From: JBOFSR01 sp051651645
GTDB lineage: Bacteria > Spirochaetota > Spirochaetia > Treponematales > Treponemataceae
NCBI GenBank assembly: GCA_051651645.1
Contig: JBOFSR010000093.1
Location: 1 to 42,845, forward strand
Reading direction: 5' to 3'
Length of the DNA: 42,845 nt
In this document: piece after piece, positions 14,684 to 22,644 of the stretch
How the letters are laid out: each line of letters opens with the position of its first letter
Position numbering within the stretch: the stretch's first letter is position 1
Made by a program: the position numbers and the translations under genes
Notes under the pieces: generated by a model
The model's database searches: none
What the model saw: the letters and a program-made list of their open reading frames with translations, nothing else
Told to the model about the DNA's origin: nothing

Positions 14684-15613
14684 ATGAAATTGAAAATAGC
14701 ATTACTCAGCATATTAGTGTTAATGAGTACAAATTTTTTTGCCTATGATAATTTTAATTCATCAATAATATCAACACCGATGCCAACGTTAAAAACATTT
14801 CCACTCTTACGAGAGCAACTGGGAATAGAAAAAAATGCTCTACCAAATCCTTTTGGCGTTTCAGTAATTTATAACTTTACAGAAGAAAACTATAATATTA
14901 AATCCTTTAAGGGAGAAGGAGGAGATAAACTTCAAGGAGTACTTGGAGAAGGATTACAACCGTGGGCGATTTCAAAGGGAACAATAAAAGTTCAAAGCCA
15001 TGCCGTCGGTGCAAAGGTTGATTTAAATTTACTTCCATTCTTGCAACTTTTTGCCTTAGGATCATATATTACAATGAACCAAGAAACAGATATAGGAACA
15101 GCAACTGTAACAGCATCACTAACACTACCTCCAATATTGGGAGGAGACACTATAAAATTTCCCATAGATCATCACGTCGGTGCGCTAAAAAATGTACTTC
15201 ACGGCTGGGTTGGTATGGGAGGAGCAATCCTTTCGTATGGATATAAAGGATTTTTCATATCAGCAATGATTTCTGGTGGCTATGTTAATTTAGATGATAA
15301 AATAAATGGCGTTACAGGCTTTGTTCAAAAACCAATTATGTATATTGCACCACGAATTGGCTATAACCGAGGACGACTAACAGTACATGCTGGCGTACAA
15401 TATGTTGAACTTTTTGGTGCGACAAAAGGCAAGGACTTAAGCACCCTTACAAAGGGATTAGTTAAATCATATGAAGTCGAAATAGAAAAATTTCCTGTAA
15501 ACTTTTTAGCAGGAATTCAGTTCATGTTCATGAGGGAATTTGGTATTTCAGCTGAATATGTAGGAAGCCCTGACAGCAACGGCATAAATATTGAAGCCGT
15601 ATTCCGATTCTAG
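14684..15613 (+). CDS. Probable outer-membrane beta-barrel protein
   Basis: A 309-residue protein with a signal peptide (about 1-20, ending NFFAYD). The mature sequence is a series of amphipathic strands with aromatic edges: NPFGVSVIYNFTEENY, AVGAKVDLNLLPFLQLFALGSYI, GWVGMGGAILSYGYKGFFISAMISGGYVNL, APRIGYNRGRLTVHAGVQYVELFG, and the C-terminal NIEAVFRF, a typical last strand ending in Phe. It is likely inserted by the Bam machinery. GGAG lies 8 nt before the ATG. It ends 34 bp from the convergent kamA gene. Family and substrate are not recognised. Confidence 0.68.
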   Translation: MKLKIALLSILVLMSTNFFAYDNFNSSIISTPMPTLKTFPLLREQLGIEKNALPNPFGVSVIYNFTEENYNIKSFKGEGGDKLQGVLGEGLQPWAISKGTIKVQSHAVGAKVDLNLLPFLQLFALGSYITMNQETDIGTATVTASLTLPPILGGDTIKFPIDHHVGALKNVLHGWVGMGGAILSYGYKGFFISAMISGGYVNLDDKINGVTGFVQKPIMYIAPRIGYNRGRLTVHAGVQYVELFGATKGKDLSTLTKGLVKSYEVEIEKFPVNFLAGIQFMFMREFGISAEYVGSPDSNGINIEAVFRF

Positions 15614-15647
15614 TTTTAAGCACAAAAGGGGATTGAGGACAATAATC

Positions 15648-16739
15648 TTAGTTGACTGGATATTCATACGATTTTCCATTTTTTGTAAAAAGATATTTTT
15701 CTTTTGTTCTGTCAACAGAAAGATCTGATTTGACAAGAGTTGCAAGATTTATTTTTCCGCCACCATTGGGAAGATCGAGGGCAAATTGAGGCAGAGACAA
15801 GCCACTCAGCTCCGTTGAAAGATTTTGATACAAAGAAAGAGCCTCGTCAAGCGGAGCCCGAAAGTGCGAAATCCCTCGTGCTAAATCACACTGAAACAAA
15901 TATCCTGCTTTTATACCAATCTTTGTAAGCTGCGTAAAAAGTTTTTTTAGAGTTTCGACATTGTCATTCACGTTTTTCAAAAGCACCGTCTGACTGTGAA
16001 TAGGAATGCCTGCGTTGAGAATATTTTCAAAACACTCAATTGTTTTTGCCGAAAGCTCTGCAGGGTGATTTATATGCGGAATAAGCCATATCGGTTTATT
16101 TTTTTGCAAAAATTTGAGTAATTTTTTTGTAAGTCGCTCTGGAAGAAAGGTTGGAGCACGTGTACAAATCCGAATAAGCAAATCTTTTTTTGCCGCTCGA
16201 AGCTGGCTAATCAAATGCATAATCTGCGAATCAGAAGCAAAAAGCACATCCCCGCCAGAAAGCAAAATTTCATCAATATGCGGATGCAGCTTAATATAAT
16301 CACACGCCTTTTTTATATCATCATCACGTATAAATCCTTCCCTTAAAGCAAGATAGTCTTTTCTAAAACAATAACGGCAATGAGCAAAACACAATCCATT
16401 GGCAATCAGCAAAACTCTATTTTTGTATTGATGGATGAGCCGTGGTGACTTTTTGTAGTGTTCCCCTCCAAGCGGATCGCGCAGCTCATCAGAAAAAATG
16501 TTTTCCTCACTGGCAGCTGGAATGACTTGGGCTTGTAGTGCATAAAAATCAGCAAGGCGATTTTCTTTCCAAAGATTTTTCATAACCTGCAAATAATGCG
16601 TGGTAATGGCCGTACCAAAAGGGGATGTTTTTTCTGCGACGAGAGCCTCGTTATTTTTAAGAGACAAAAAATGCGGTAAATTGGAGTTTTTATAAAAATT
16701 AATTTGTTTTTGCCAAGCAGTTTTTTTTTCAAAAATCAT
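15648..16739 (-). CDS. KamA-family radical SAM aminomutase (lysine 2,3-aminomutase/EpmB-like)
   Basis: A 363-residue enzyme with the radical SAM cluster motif CFAHCRYC (Cys117, Cys121, Cys124). LLSGGD (about 159-164) follows, then CDLARGISHFRAP with Asp285, and FALDLPNGGGK with Asp322 and the probable PLP lysine Lys329. The two aspartates correspond to those that hold the substrate amino group in lysine 2,3-aminomutases. Length is between EpmB (about 340) and clostridial LAM (about 415). It may convert lysine to beta-lysine for EF-P modification or other use; no efp, epmA or beta-lysine acetyltransferase is in the window. The ATG has AAGG 10 nt upstream, a rather weak site. Confidence 0.85.
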   Translation of the reverse strand: MIFEKKTAWQKQINFYKNSNLPHFLSLKNNEALVAEKTSPFGTAITTHYLQVMKNLWKENRLADFYALQAQVIPAASEENIFSDELRDPLGGEHYKKSPRLIHQYKNRVLLIANGLCFAHCRYCFRKDYLALREGFIRDDDIKKACDYIKLHPHIDEILLSGGDVLFASDSQIMHLISQLRAAKKDLLIRICTRAPTFLPERLTKKLLKFLQKNKPIWLIPHINHPAELSAKTIECFENILNAGIPIHSQTVLLKNVNDNVETLKKLFTQLTKIGIKAGYLFQCDLARGISHFRAPLDEALSLYQNLSTELSGLSLPQFALDLPNGGGKINLATLVKSDLSVDRTKEKYLFTKNGKSYEYPVN

Positions 16740-16866
16740 AATTTGTGTGCCTTGTTAAATCAAGATATACAGTGCTTTAAGATGTGGAACATATAAAGGC
16801 GAAGATCTCATTGTAACCATCATAGTAAAAACATACAAAAGAGTATAGCAGCTAGAGAAAAATTTT

Positions 16867-17622
16867 CTACGACGTGATATAAATTTGTGGTTTTTCATCT
16901 TCAAGGCGGACACTGGCATTCATTCCGTAAGCTTTTTTTATATTTTCGCTTGTAATTACATCGCGGGGAGAGCCAAAAGCAAAAATAGACTGATTAAGTA
17001 AAATCATAATTTTATCAGCATAGCGACTAGCAAGATTTATATCGTGGCATGAAACAAGAATTCCCTTGGTTTCCGATAATTCTTTCAAAAGATTCATAAT
17101 CTCATATTGAAAATGAATATCAAGCGCAACAAAAGGCTCATCGAGTATGAGAAAGTCAGAATTTTGAACAAGCATGCGAGCAAGGACTGTTCGCTGAAAC
17201 TCGCCTCCAGAAATACACGATATTTTTTGATCTTTTAACTCTTGCAAATTCAGTCTAGTCAAAGCGTTATCAATCAAGGCATCTGCATTTTCATTTGTGC
17301 TATGCGAAAAAAAACCAAGCTCAACAAAATGCTGAACAGAATATGGCCACACACAAAATTCTTGCTGCGCAACAAAGGCTCGGATTTTAGCCAGTTCACG
17401 AAAACTATATTCCTGAATTGGCTTATTGTCATAAAAAACAGGGCATTTTTTTTCATGCGAATGTGGTTTTTGCAAGCCCGTTACAATACGAAGCAATGTT
17501 GACTTTCCGCAACCATTTTTTCCAAGAACGACAACGAGTTCGTTTCTGTCAAGAGAAAAGTTAATATCGTGTAAAATTTGCTTGCTGTCATAATATGCTG
17601 ATAAATTTTTAACATGGAGCAT
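16867..17622 (-). CDS. ABC transporter ATPase, FecE/BtuD type, no partner genes
   Basis: A 251-residue ATPase with Walker A GKNGCGKST (34-42), a Q-loop near QQEFC (86-90), signature SGGEFQR (138-144), Walker B LILDEP (158-163) and the switch His in VSCHDINLASRYADK (about 195-209). The layout resembles ATPases of siderophore, haem or cobalamin importers. No permease or binding-protein gene lies within the window, so its partners must be encoded elsewhere. The start has GAGG 10 nt upstream. It is divergent from prfB. Confidence 0.85.
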   Translation of the reverse strand: MLHVKNLSAYYDSKQILHDINFSLDRNELVVVLGKNGCGKSTLLRIVTGLQKPHSHEKKCPVFYDNKPIQEYSFRELAKIRAFVAQQEFCVWPYSVQHFVELGFFSHSTNENADALIDNALTRLNLQELKDQKISCISGGEFQRTVLARMLVQNSDFLILDEPFVALDIHFQYEIMNLLKELSETKGILVSCHDINLASRYADKIMILLNQSIFAFGSPRDVITSENIKKAYGMNASVRLEDEKPQIYITS

Positions 17623-17832
17623 GTAATCTGTGCCTCAAAATAGCTGCTAATAATAATTTTTGCCAGCCACGAACGGCTGTTCTCAGAATTATAATTTTTT
17701 TTCTCCTTGATAACAATCCTTTTTTCACTTTATTTAGAGGGCACAATATTTTATGCTTTATATTATGAAATCCACTTAACTCACGTGCCGTTGATGACGA
17801 TAAGAAAGGGTAAATCTTTATGAATTTGCACC

Positions 17833-17916
17833 AAGGAGTCGTTATGCTTATTGAATTAAAAGTGCCTTTAACTAACTTAAAGAACGAAGTTTTAGAAGTT
17901 TGGGGGCGGCTTTGAC
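17833..17916 (+). promoter_or_regulatory. prfB ribosome site and programmed +1 frameshift signal
   Basis: AAGGAG (17833-17838) sits 5 nt before the ATG at 17844. Codon 24 of that frame is an in-frame TGA (17913-17915) in the context CTT TGA C. GGGGG (17902-17906) lies 3 nt before the CTT, the same spacing as the internal Shine-Dalgarno in E. coli prfB. Slippage of one base at CTT joins the short frame to the main frame, so RF2 level controls its own synthesis. Confidence 0.95.
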
Positions 17917-18957
17917 TCAACTGAAATTGAAGAAAAAATAACGCAAAAAGAAGCACTCACGCTTGAAAATAATTTTTGGGATACTCCTTCGGCGGCAGAA
18001 AAAATTTTGGGTGAAATTAAATCGCTTAAGAATAGGATTTATCCTTGGAAAAAAATCATTGCTGAACTTGAAGACGCACAAACACTTTTGGAGCTTGCAC
18101 TTGAGACAAACGACGAATCGCTAGAAGACGAAATTAAAACTCAATTTGACGCAATAAAAAAAGAATATGAACATTTACAGATTTTAACGCTTTTATCAGA
18201 TGAGGTTGACAAAAATAATGCATTTTTAACCATTCATGCAGGAGCGGGCGGAACGGAGTCGTGTGATTGGGCAAGCATGCTTTTTAGAATGTATTGTCGC
18301 TGGGCAGAGCGTAACGGTTTTAAGGCTCAAGTTGTCGATATGCTGGAGGCAGAAGGCGGCATAAAATCCGTAACAGTCGAAATTACGGGCGATTATGTTT
18401 TTGGCTACTTAAAAGGCGAGGCGGGTGTTCATCGCTTAGTTCGCATTAGTCCTTTTGATTCAAATGCTCGCAGACACACCTCCTTTACCTCCGTCTATGT
18501 TTTTCCTGTGTTGGATGATTCGATTGAAGTTGATATTAAGCCTGAGGATTTGCGCGTTGATACGTATCGTGCAGGCGGAGCTGGTGGCCAGCACGTAAAC
18601 AAAACGGACTCTGCGGTGCGTTTTACCCATATTCCCACAGGAATTGTCGTTGCCTGTCAAACAGAACGAAGCCAAATTATGAACAGGGCGACTGCAATGA
18701 GCATGCTTAAAGCACGACTGTATGAGCATTATCGCCAAGAAAAAGAAAAAGAGAACGCAAAGTTTGCACAAGAGAAAAAAGATATTTCGTGGGGCAATCA
18801 AATTCGCTCATACGTTTTTCAGCCCTACACAATGGTAAAAGATCATCGTACCAAGCATGAATCTGGCAATATTCAAGCGGTTATGGATGGTGATATTGAT
18901 TCATTTATAGAAACTTTTTTGTCAATCAAATGGCAAAATACAGGAGTCTCAAAGTAG
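17844..18957 (+). CDS. prfB: Peptide chain release factor 2 (with +1 frameshift)
   Basis: RF2 ends translation at UGA and UAA. The coding region is split: 23 codons from the ATG at 17844 up to CTT (17910-17912), then, after skipping T17913, the frame from GAC at 17914 to the TAG at 18955. The product is about 370 residues, normal for RF2. It carries the stop-codon-reading tripeptide SPF in HRLVRISPFDSNARRHTSF and the catalytic GGQ in RAGGAGGQHVNKTDSAVR (Gln near residue 249). The main frame alone would give a protein missing the N-terminal helix. It leads a run with the 18959, ftsY and 21624 genes. Confidence 0.96.
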
Positions 18958-18958
18958 C

Positions 18959-20722
18959 GTGAAAAAAATTGTAGTTTTTTTTAGTATTTCTATTTTGTTC
19001 TCTCAACTTGCATTTTGTGTAAAATGGAGCATCAGTGCCACAGCCTTTGAAGGAAAGGCGTCTTCAATTGACAGAAAAAGCAAGGTTTCGCAGTCAACCA
19101 GCAAATCCGTAAATGAGTTGCTTCCCGCCCTCGTTCTTAATGAGCTACAGGTAAACGGAACGCGTCTTATTACGAGCGACGAAGCGGTAACTCGCCTATT
19201 GCACGCATTATCACTTGAAAGGCAAACGCTTTTTGAGGATTTGTCAAAAAAAATTGCTGAGCGTGACAATGTTTTATTTTCAGCAACAAGCACTTCTGAC
19301 TTTAAATCAAAAATTAAAACAGCGGAAAAAGAAATCGAAAAGGTTCGAAAGGCTTTACAAAAAAACATCAATTACATGAATAAGCCAATTGAAACACTCC
19401 GTCTTGCCTTAAAAGACAAATCACGACCTGAGTTTTCTTTCACGGCAGGAAATTTTACAACAAGCGTAACAAATCGAGCAGTTGATACAAAAAGCCTTGA
19501 AGCGGATGAGTGGACATTGCAGCCTGGGGAGGTTTTGCCCATAACACTGTGGAAATATGATAACGCATTGTTATTTGAAAAGCAAAAAGAAACTGAGAAT
19601 AACACAGCATTTCAAAAACGTGTTTTGGACGAAGGGCTTTCATGTATTATTTCAGGTTCATTTTTTGTTCGCGATGACTTTATTCACGTCAAAACTCGTG
19701 CGGATTTTTTCCCTCGTAAACCAGGAGAAGACGGCGTATTTATTGAGATAAGCGATGTTGGGTCTATCCAAAATTTACCAGACTTAGCACGCTCTATTGC
19801 ATTTAGAATGATGCCAAGCATTATGAACATTAAACCAATTGAGCTTAATTTTAACATTAGTCCGCCTGAAGTAAACAATCGCTTGCGAATCGCCATAGAC
19901 GGAATTATCCTGCAGGTTCAAGACAACAAAACAATGATTTCGCCAGGGGAGCATATTATCACTATTTCTGCAGATGGATACAAAAGCGAAGAAACGTGGT
20001 TCCACTTTACTGGCAACGATGCCTATAAAATAAGTGTTGATTTACAGCCTGAAACTCACATTGCGTTGAACGTTAATGCCCTAAAAACAGAAGGGAAATT
20101 CTATTTTAACGCCTTGTCCGAAGACATACAAAACAAGAGGGGTGTTCTACCGAGTAACACTGTTTTGGGGCAATTCATTGCTGATAACGGCGTAAGCACT
20201 TATTTTGTTTCCGAAATTGACAGTGAAATAGAAAGCGGCAATTTAACTGGGGATTTAAAGCCTCTTAATACAAGCATAAAAGATGAAATCGAGAAAAAAA
20301 GAAAGGTCATGTACGGCTCATATTCCGCTCTGATGTTATCGCTGCCCCTGCTCTTCCTTTCAATCGGAACGGCAGAAAGTTCCTGGAAGCCGGAGGATAG
20401 AAAGTTATGGGAGCTGGTTAAGTGGTCATCCATTGGTTTGACAACAGCTTTGGGCGTTAATTTTATTAGTCAGCTGATCGTGTACTTGGTAACAGCAAAT
20501 AAATTTGTTCCAGCTCAAGTAAAAATGCAGGATGCGAGCTCTATAACAGAAAGAAAAGCAAAACGAGTAAAAAAAGAACGAGTGCAGGCTCCTAAGAAAG
20601 AAAAAAAACCTAAAACAAAGCCCGCAAAAAAGGCGACTGCAGAAGAGGAAGCAGAGCCACAAGCGGAAGAAAGCACAGACGGAATACTCTTGGTTTTACC
20701 ACCAGATACAAAGATTGAGTAA
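18959..20722 (+). CDS. Exported membrane-anchored protein with a PEGA-like domain
   Basis: A 587-residue protein I cannot name. It starts at GTG one base after the prfB stop; AGGAG lies 12 nt upstream, inside prfB. Residues 1-20 are a signal peptide. Residues 85-150 are charged and helix-prone, probably a short coiled coil. IDGIILQVQDNKTMISPGEHIITISADGYKSEETWF (about 318-353) reads as a PEGA-type repeat. Two membrane segments follow (MYGSYSALMLSLPLLFLSIG and WSSIGLTTALGVNFISQLIVYLV, about 458-515). A Lys/Glu-rich tail (KRVKKERVQAPKKEKKPK) ends in an acidic stretch. Such tails often bind RNA, ribosomes or acidic surfaces. Its place between prfB and ftsY hints at a link to membrane protein biogenesis, but that is inference. 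Confidence 0.6.
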   Translation: MKKIVVFFSISILFSQLAFCVKWSISATAFEGKASSIDRKSKVSQSTSKSVNELLPALVLNELQVNGTRLITSDEAVTRLLHALSLERQTLFEDLSKKIAERDNVLFSATSTSDFKSKIKTAEKEIEKVRKALQKNINYMNKPIETLRLALKDKSRPEFSFTAGNFTTSVTNRAVDTKSLEADEWTLQPGEVLPITLWKYDNALLFEKQKETENNTAFQKRVLDEGLSCIISGSFFVRDDFIHVKTRADFFPRKPGEDGVFIEISDVGSIQNLPDLARSIAFRMMPSIMNIKPIELNFNISPPEVNNRLRIAIDGIILQVQDNKTMISPGEHIITISADGYKSEETWFHFTGNDAYKISVDLQPETHIALNVNALKTEGKFYFNALSEDIQNKRGVLPSNTVLGQFIADNGVSTYFVSEIDSEIESGNLTGDLKPLNTSIKDEIEKKRKVMYGSYSALMLSLPLLFLSIGTAESSWKPEDRKLWELVKWSSIGLTTALGVNFISQLIVYLVTANKFVPAQVKMQDASSITERKAKRVKKERVQAPKKEKKPKTKPAKKATAEEEAEPQAEESTDGILLVLPPDTKIE

Positions 20723-20746
20723 GATTTACTAGATAGTGGAGAAATT

Positions 20747-21622
20747 ATGGCGTTAATTGATTTTACAAAAAAACTAAAAAATATTTTTGGGCAGGCAAAT
20801 AAAATTGATGAGGATTTTTTTGATGCCCTGCAGGATTTACTCGTTGAAGGTGATTTAGGGGCAAAAACAGCCTTTGAATTTATTGAGACGCTTCAAAAAA
20901 ATTGCAAAGAAAAAAAACTCACTGAGCAGACTGATATTACAAACGAGCTAAAAACAATCATGCTTTCAACAATACAAGAAGCAACGCTTACACCCGAGAA
21001 AGAAAAAACAAATGTTTTTATGGTGCTTGGTGTAAATGGCGTTGGAAAAACAACATGCATCGCAAAAATGGCAAAGTATTACACGTCACAAAACACTCAA
21101 AATATTTGTATTGCCGCCGCCGATACCTTTCGAGCAGCCGCGATTGACCAGTTGCAAATTCATGCAAAAAATTTAGGGGTTCGAGTTGTCGCACATCAGC
21201 ACGGCTCAGATCCGAGTGCGGTTGTTTTTGATGCCTGCGAGGCGATTACGGCACAAGGGGGCGGGCTTGTCTTGGTAGACACGGCAGGGCGATTGCATAA
21301 TAAGGAAAATCTTCTGCGTGAATTGCAAAAAATCGACAGAATTGCAGCCTCAAAAGCGAGCGATCAGTGTTACAAAAAAATCCTTGTTTTGGATTGCACG
21401 ACAGGGCAAAACGCCTTACGACAAGCAGAAGTATTTCACGAAGCAGTAAAACTTGATGGCATCATTTTAACAAAATATGACTCAACAGCAAAAGGCGGCA
21501 TTGCCTGTGCCTTAGGCAAGGAATTTAATTTGCCAATTCTTTTTGTTGGTAGCGGAGAAAAATATTCAGACTTTTCACCATTTTCAGCGGAGGCCTATGT
21601 GGATGATTTTTTTTCAACGTAA
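20747..21622 (+). CDS. ftsY: Signal recognition particle receptor FtsY (NG domain only)
   Basis: FtsY is the GTPase that docks SRP-ribosome complexes at the membrane. The 291-residue protein has GVNGVGKTT (95-103), DTFRAAA (126-132), DTAGR (178-182), TKYD (242-245) and GSGE (268-271). There is no acidic A domain; residues 1-85 are just the N domain (FFDALQDLLVEGDLGAKTAFEF). GGAG is 6-7 nt before the ATG. It is the third gene of the prfB run and its stop lies 1 nt before the next start. Confidence 0.95.
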   Translation: MALIDFTKKLKNIFGQANKIDEDFFDALQDLLVEGDLGAKTAFEFIETLQKNCKEKKLTEQTDITNELKTIMLSTIQEATLTPEKEKTNVFMVLGVNGVGKTTCIAKMAKYYTSQNTQNICIAAADTFRAAAIDQLQIHAKNLGVRVVAHQHGSDPSAVVFDACEAITAQGGGLVLVDTAGRLHNKENLLRELQKIDRIAASKASDQCYKKILVLDCTTGQNALRQAEVFHEAVKLDGIILTKYDSTAKGGIACALGKEFNLPILFVGSGEKYSDFSPFSAEAYVDDFFST

Positions 21623-21623
21623 C

Positions 21624-22568
21624 ATGAGAATACTCAAAACTTTGAAAAAACACTTTATTATCATTCTCATTTTATGCTACATTGCATACGGATATTCAAT
21701 TTCCGAAGAAACGTCTTTTCTTGATGCAAAAAAAATGTTGCGAATGCACCGTTTTGAAGAAGAAGTTTTACAAGTAAGTCGTTATCACGGAGGATTTACA
21801 GGATTAACCCGTGCATCCGACTTGCGTTTTTCTGAAAAAAAGTTCGACAATATGCAACGCGTTGAAAAAGAAATTTCATGGGTAAAAAAAGAATCAATTG
21901 AGCTTGCAAAAGAAATTTCGTATACCTATTTTCAAGAAGAAACAATCCCACAAAAAAAAGAAGAAATTTCCTACATCGATAAGCAATACATCGAGGTGGA
22001 GTATAATGCAAAAAATAGCCCCATTTCTGAAACGATTTTGATGCTCACAGAGGATCAGACAGTTCCTGAAAAATCAAGCGAGGAACATTTTGTTTCGAGT
22101 ATTTCTTGGGTCTATGATGAGAAAAATCGGATTATCAAAGAAAGCTTCAGGGACTCAACAGGCAAACAAGAGCGAAAAGAATACACCTATACAAAAAAGG
22201 CTGACGCGCCTAATATGAAAATTTTTGAAAATGACTTTTTGATTTTTATGCGTGTGTATGAGTCAAATGAAAATAGAAAAGATTCAATTTATTTTGAAGA
22301 CGGCTACTCGGTTCAAGCCTTATACAAAGATGGGCGCAAAGTGTCAGAAGCATTTTTATTCAATGATGAAATCATCAGAATAACAGAGGTGCAAGATACG
22401 GAAAACACAGAAAAATCGGCAGGAGGATTATTGCCACAAAGCCAAATTGTAAAGCCACTTGAACCTGCCGTTCCGCAACGAAAAGATGCTCCAACTGTGC
22501 CAACTCCTGCAACGGAAACGCCATTACCACTTATTGAAGAGCAAAACGAATATATTTTTAACGAGTAA
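21624..22568 (+). CDS. Exported or membrane-anchored protein of unknown function
   Basis: A 314-residue protein from the ATG at 21624, which begins 1 nt after the ftsY TAA; longer in-frame starts would overlap ftsY and push the hydrophobic stretch away from the N-terminus. Residues 8-25 (KHFIIILILCYIAYGYSI) are a signal peptide or anchor. Then come a charged helix-prone part, and SISWVYDEKNRIIKESFRDSTGKQERKEYTYT, which resembles short beta-hairpin YD-type strands. The C-terminus is proline- and threonine-rich (PLEPAVPQRKDAPTVPTPAT), likely unfolded. No Shine-Dalgarno is visible, so translation is probably coupled to ftsY. Function unknown. Confidence 0.6.
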   Translation: MRILKTLKKHFIIILILCYIAYGYSISEETSFLDAKKMLRMHRFEEEVLQVSRYHGGFTGLTRASDLRFSEKKFDNMQRVEKEISWVKKESIELAKEISYTYFQEETIPQKKEEISYIDKQYIEVEYNAKNSPISETILMLTEDQTVPEKSSEEHFVSSISWVYDEKNRIIKESFRDSTGKQERKEYTYTKKADAPNMKIFENDFLIFMRVYESNENRKDSIYFEDGYSVQALYKDGRKVSEAFLFNDEIIRITEVQDTENTEKSAGGLLPQSQIVKPLEPAVPQRKDAPTVPTPATETPLPLIEEQNEYIFNE

Positions 22569-22609
22569 TCAGTTATTAATGTAAAAAAATAAAGAATTGA
22601 AAAAAAACA

Positions 22610-22638
22610 CTGACTTTTCTTTTTTTTTTTTGTATACT
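22610..22638 (+). promoter_or_regulatory. Promoter of the beta-mannosidase gene (leaderless geometry)
   Basis: CTGACT (22610-22615), 17 nt made mostly of T, TATACT (22633-22638), then 6 nt to the ATG at 22645. No Shine-Dalgarno can fit between the expected start of transcription and the ATG. Confidence 0.65.
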
Positions 22639-22644
22639 TTGCCC

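Noticed and set aside
16735..16763. TTGATT-17-TATGAT on the minus strand at the kamA start
   Set aside because: The -10 would overlap the only good ATG, so transcription would begin inside the gene; no suitable later start exists. Likely coincidence.
22597..22644. Upstream in-frame start for beta-mannosidase
   Set aside because: It lies before the promoter and adds residues unlike the GH2 N-terminus.
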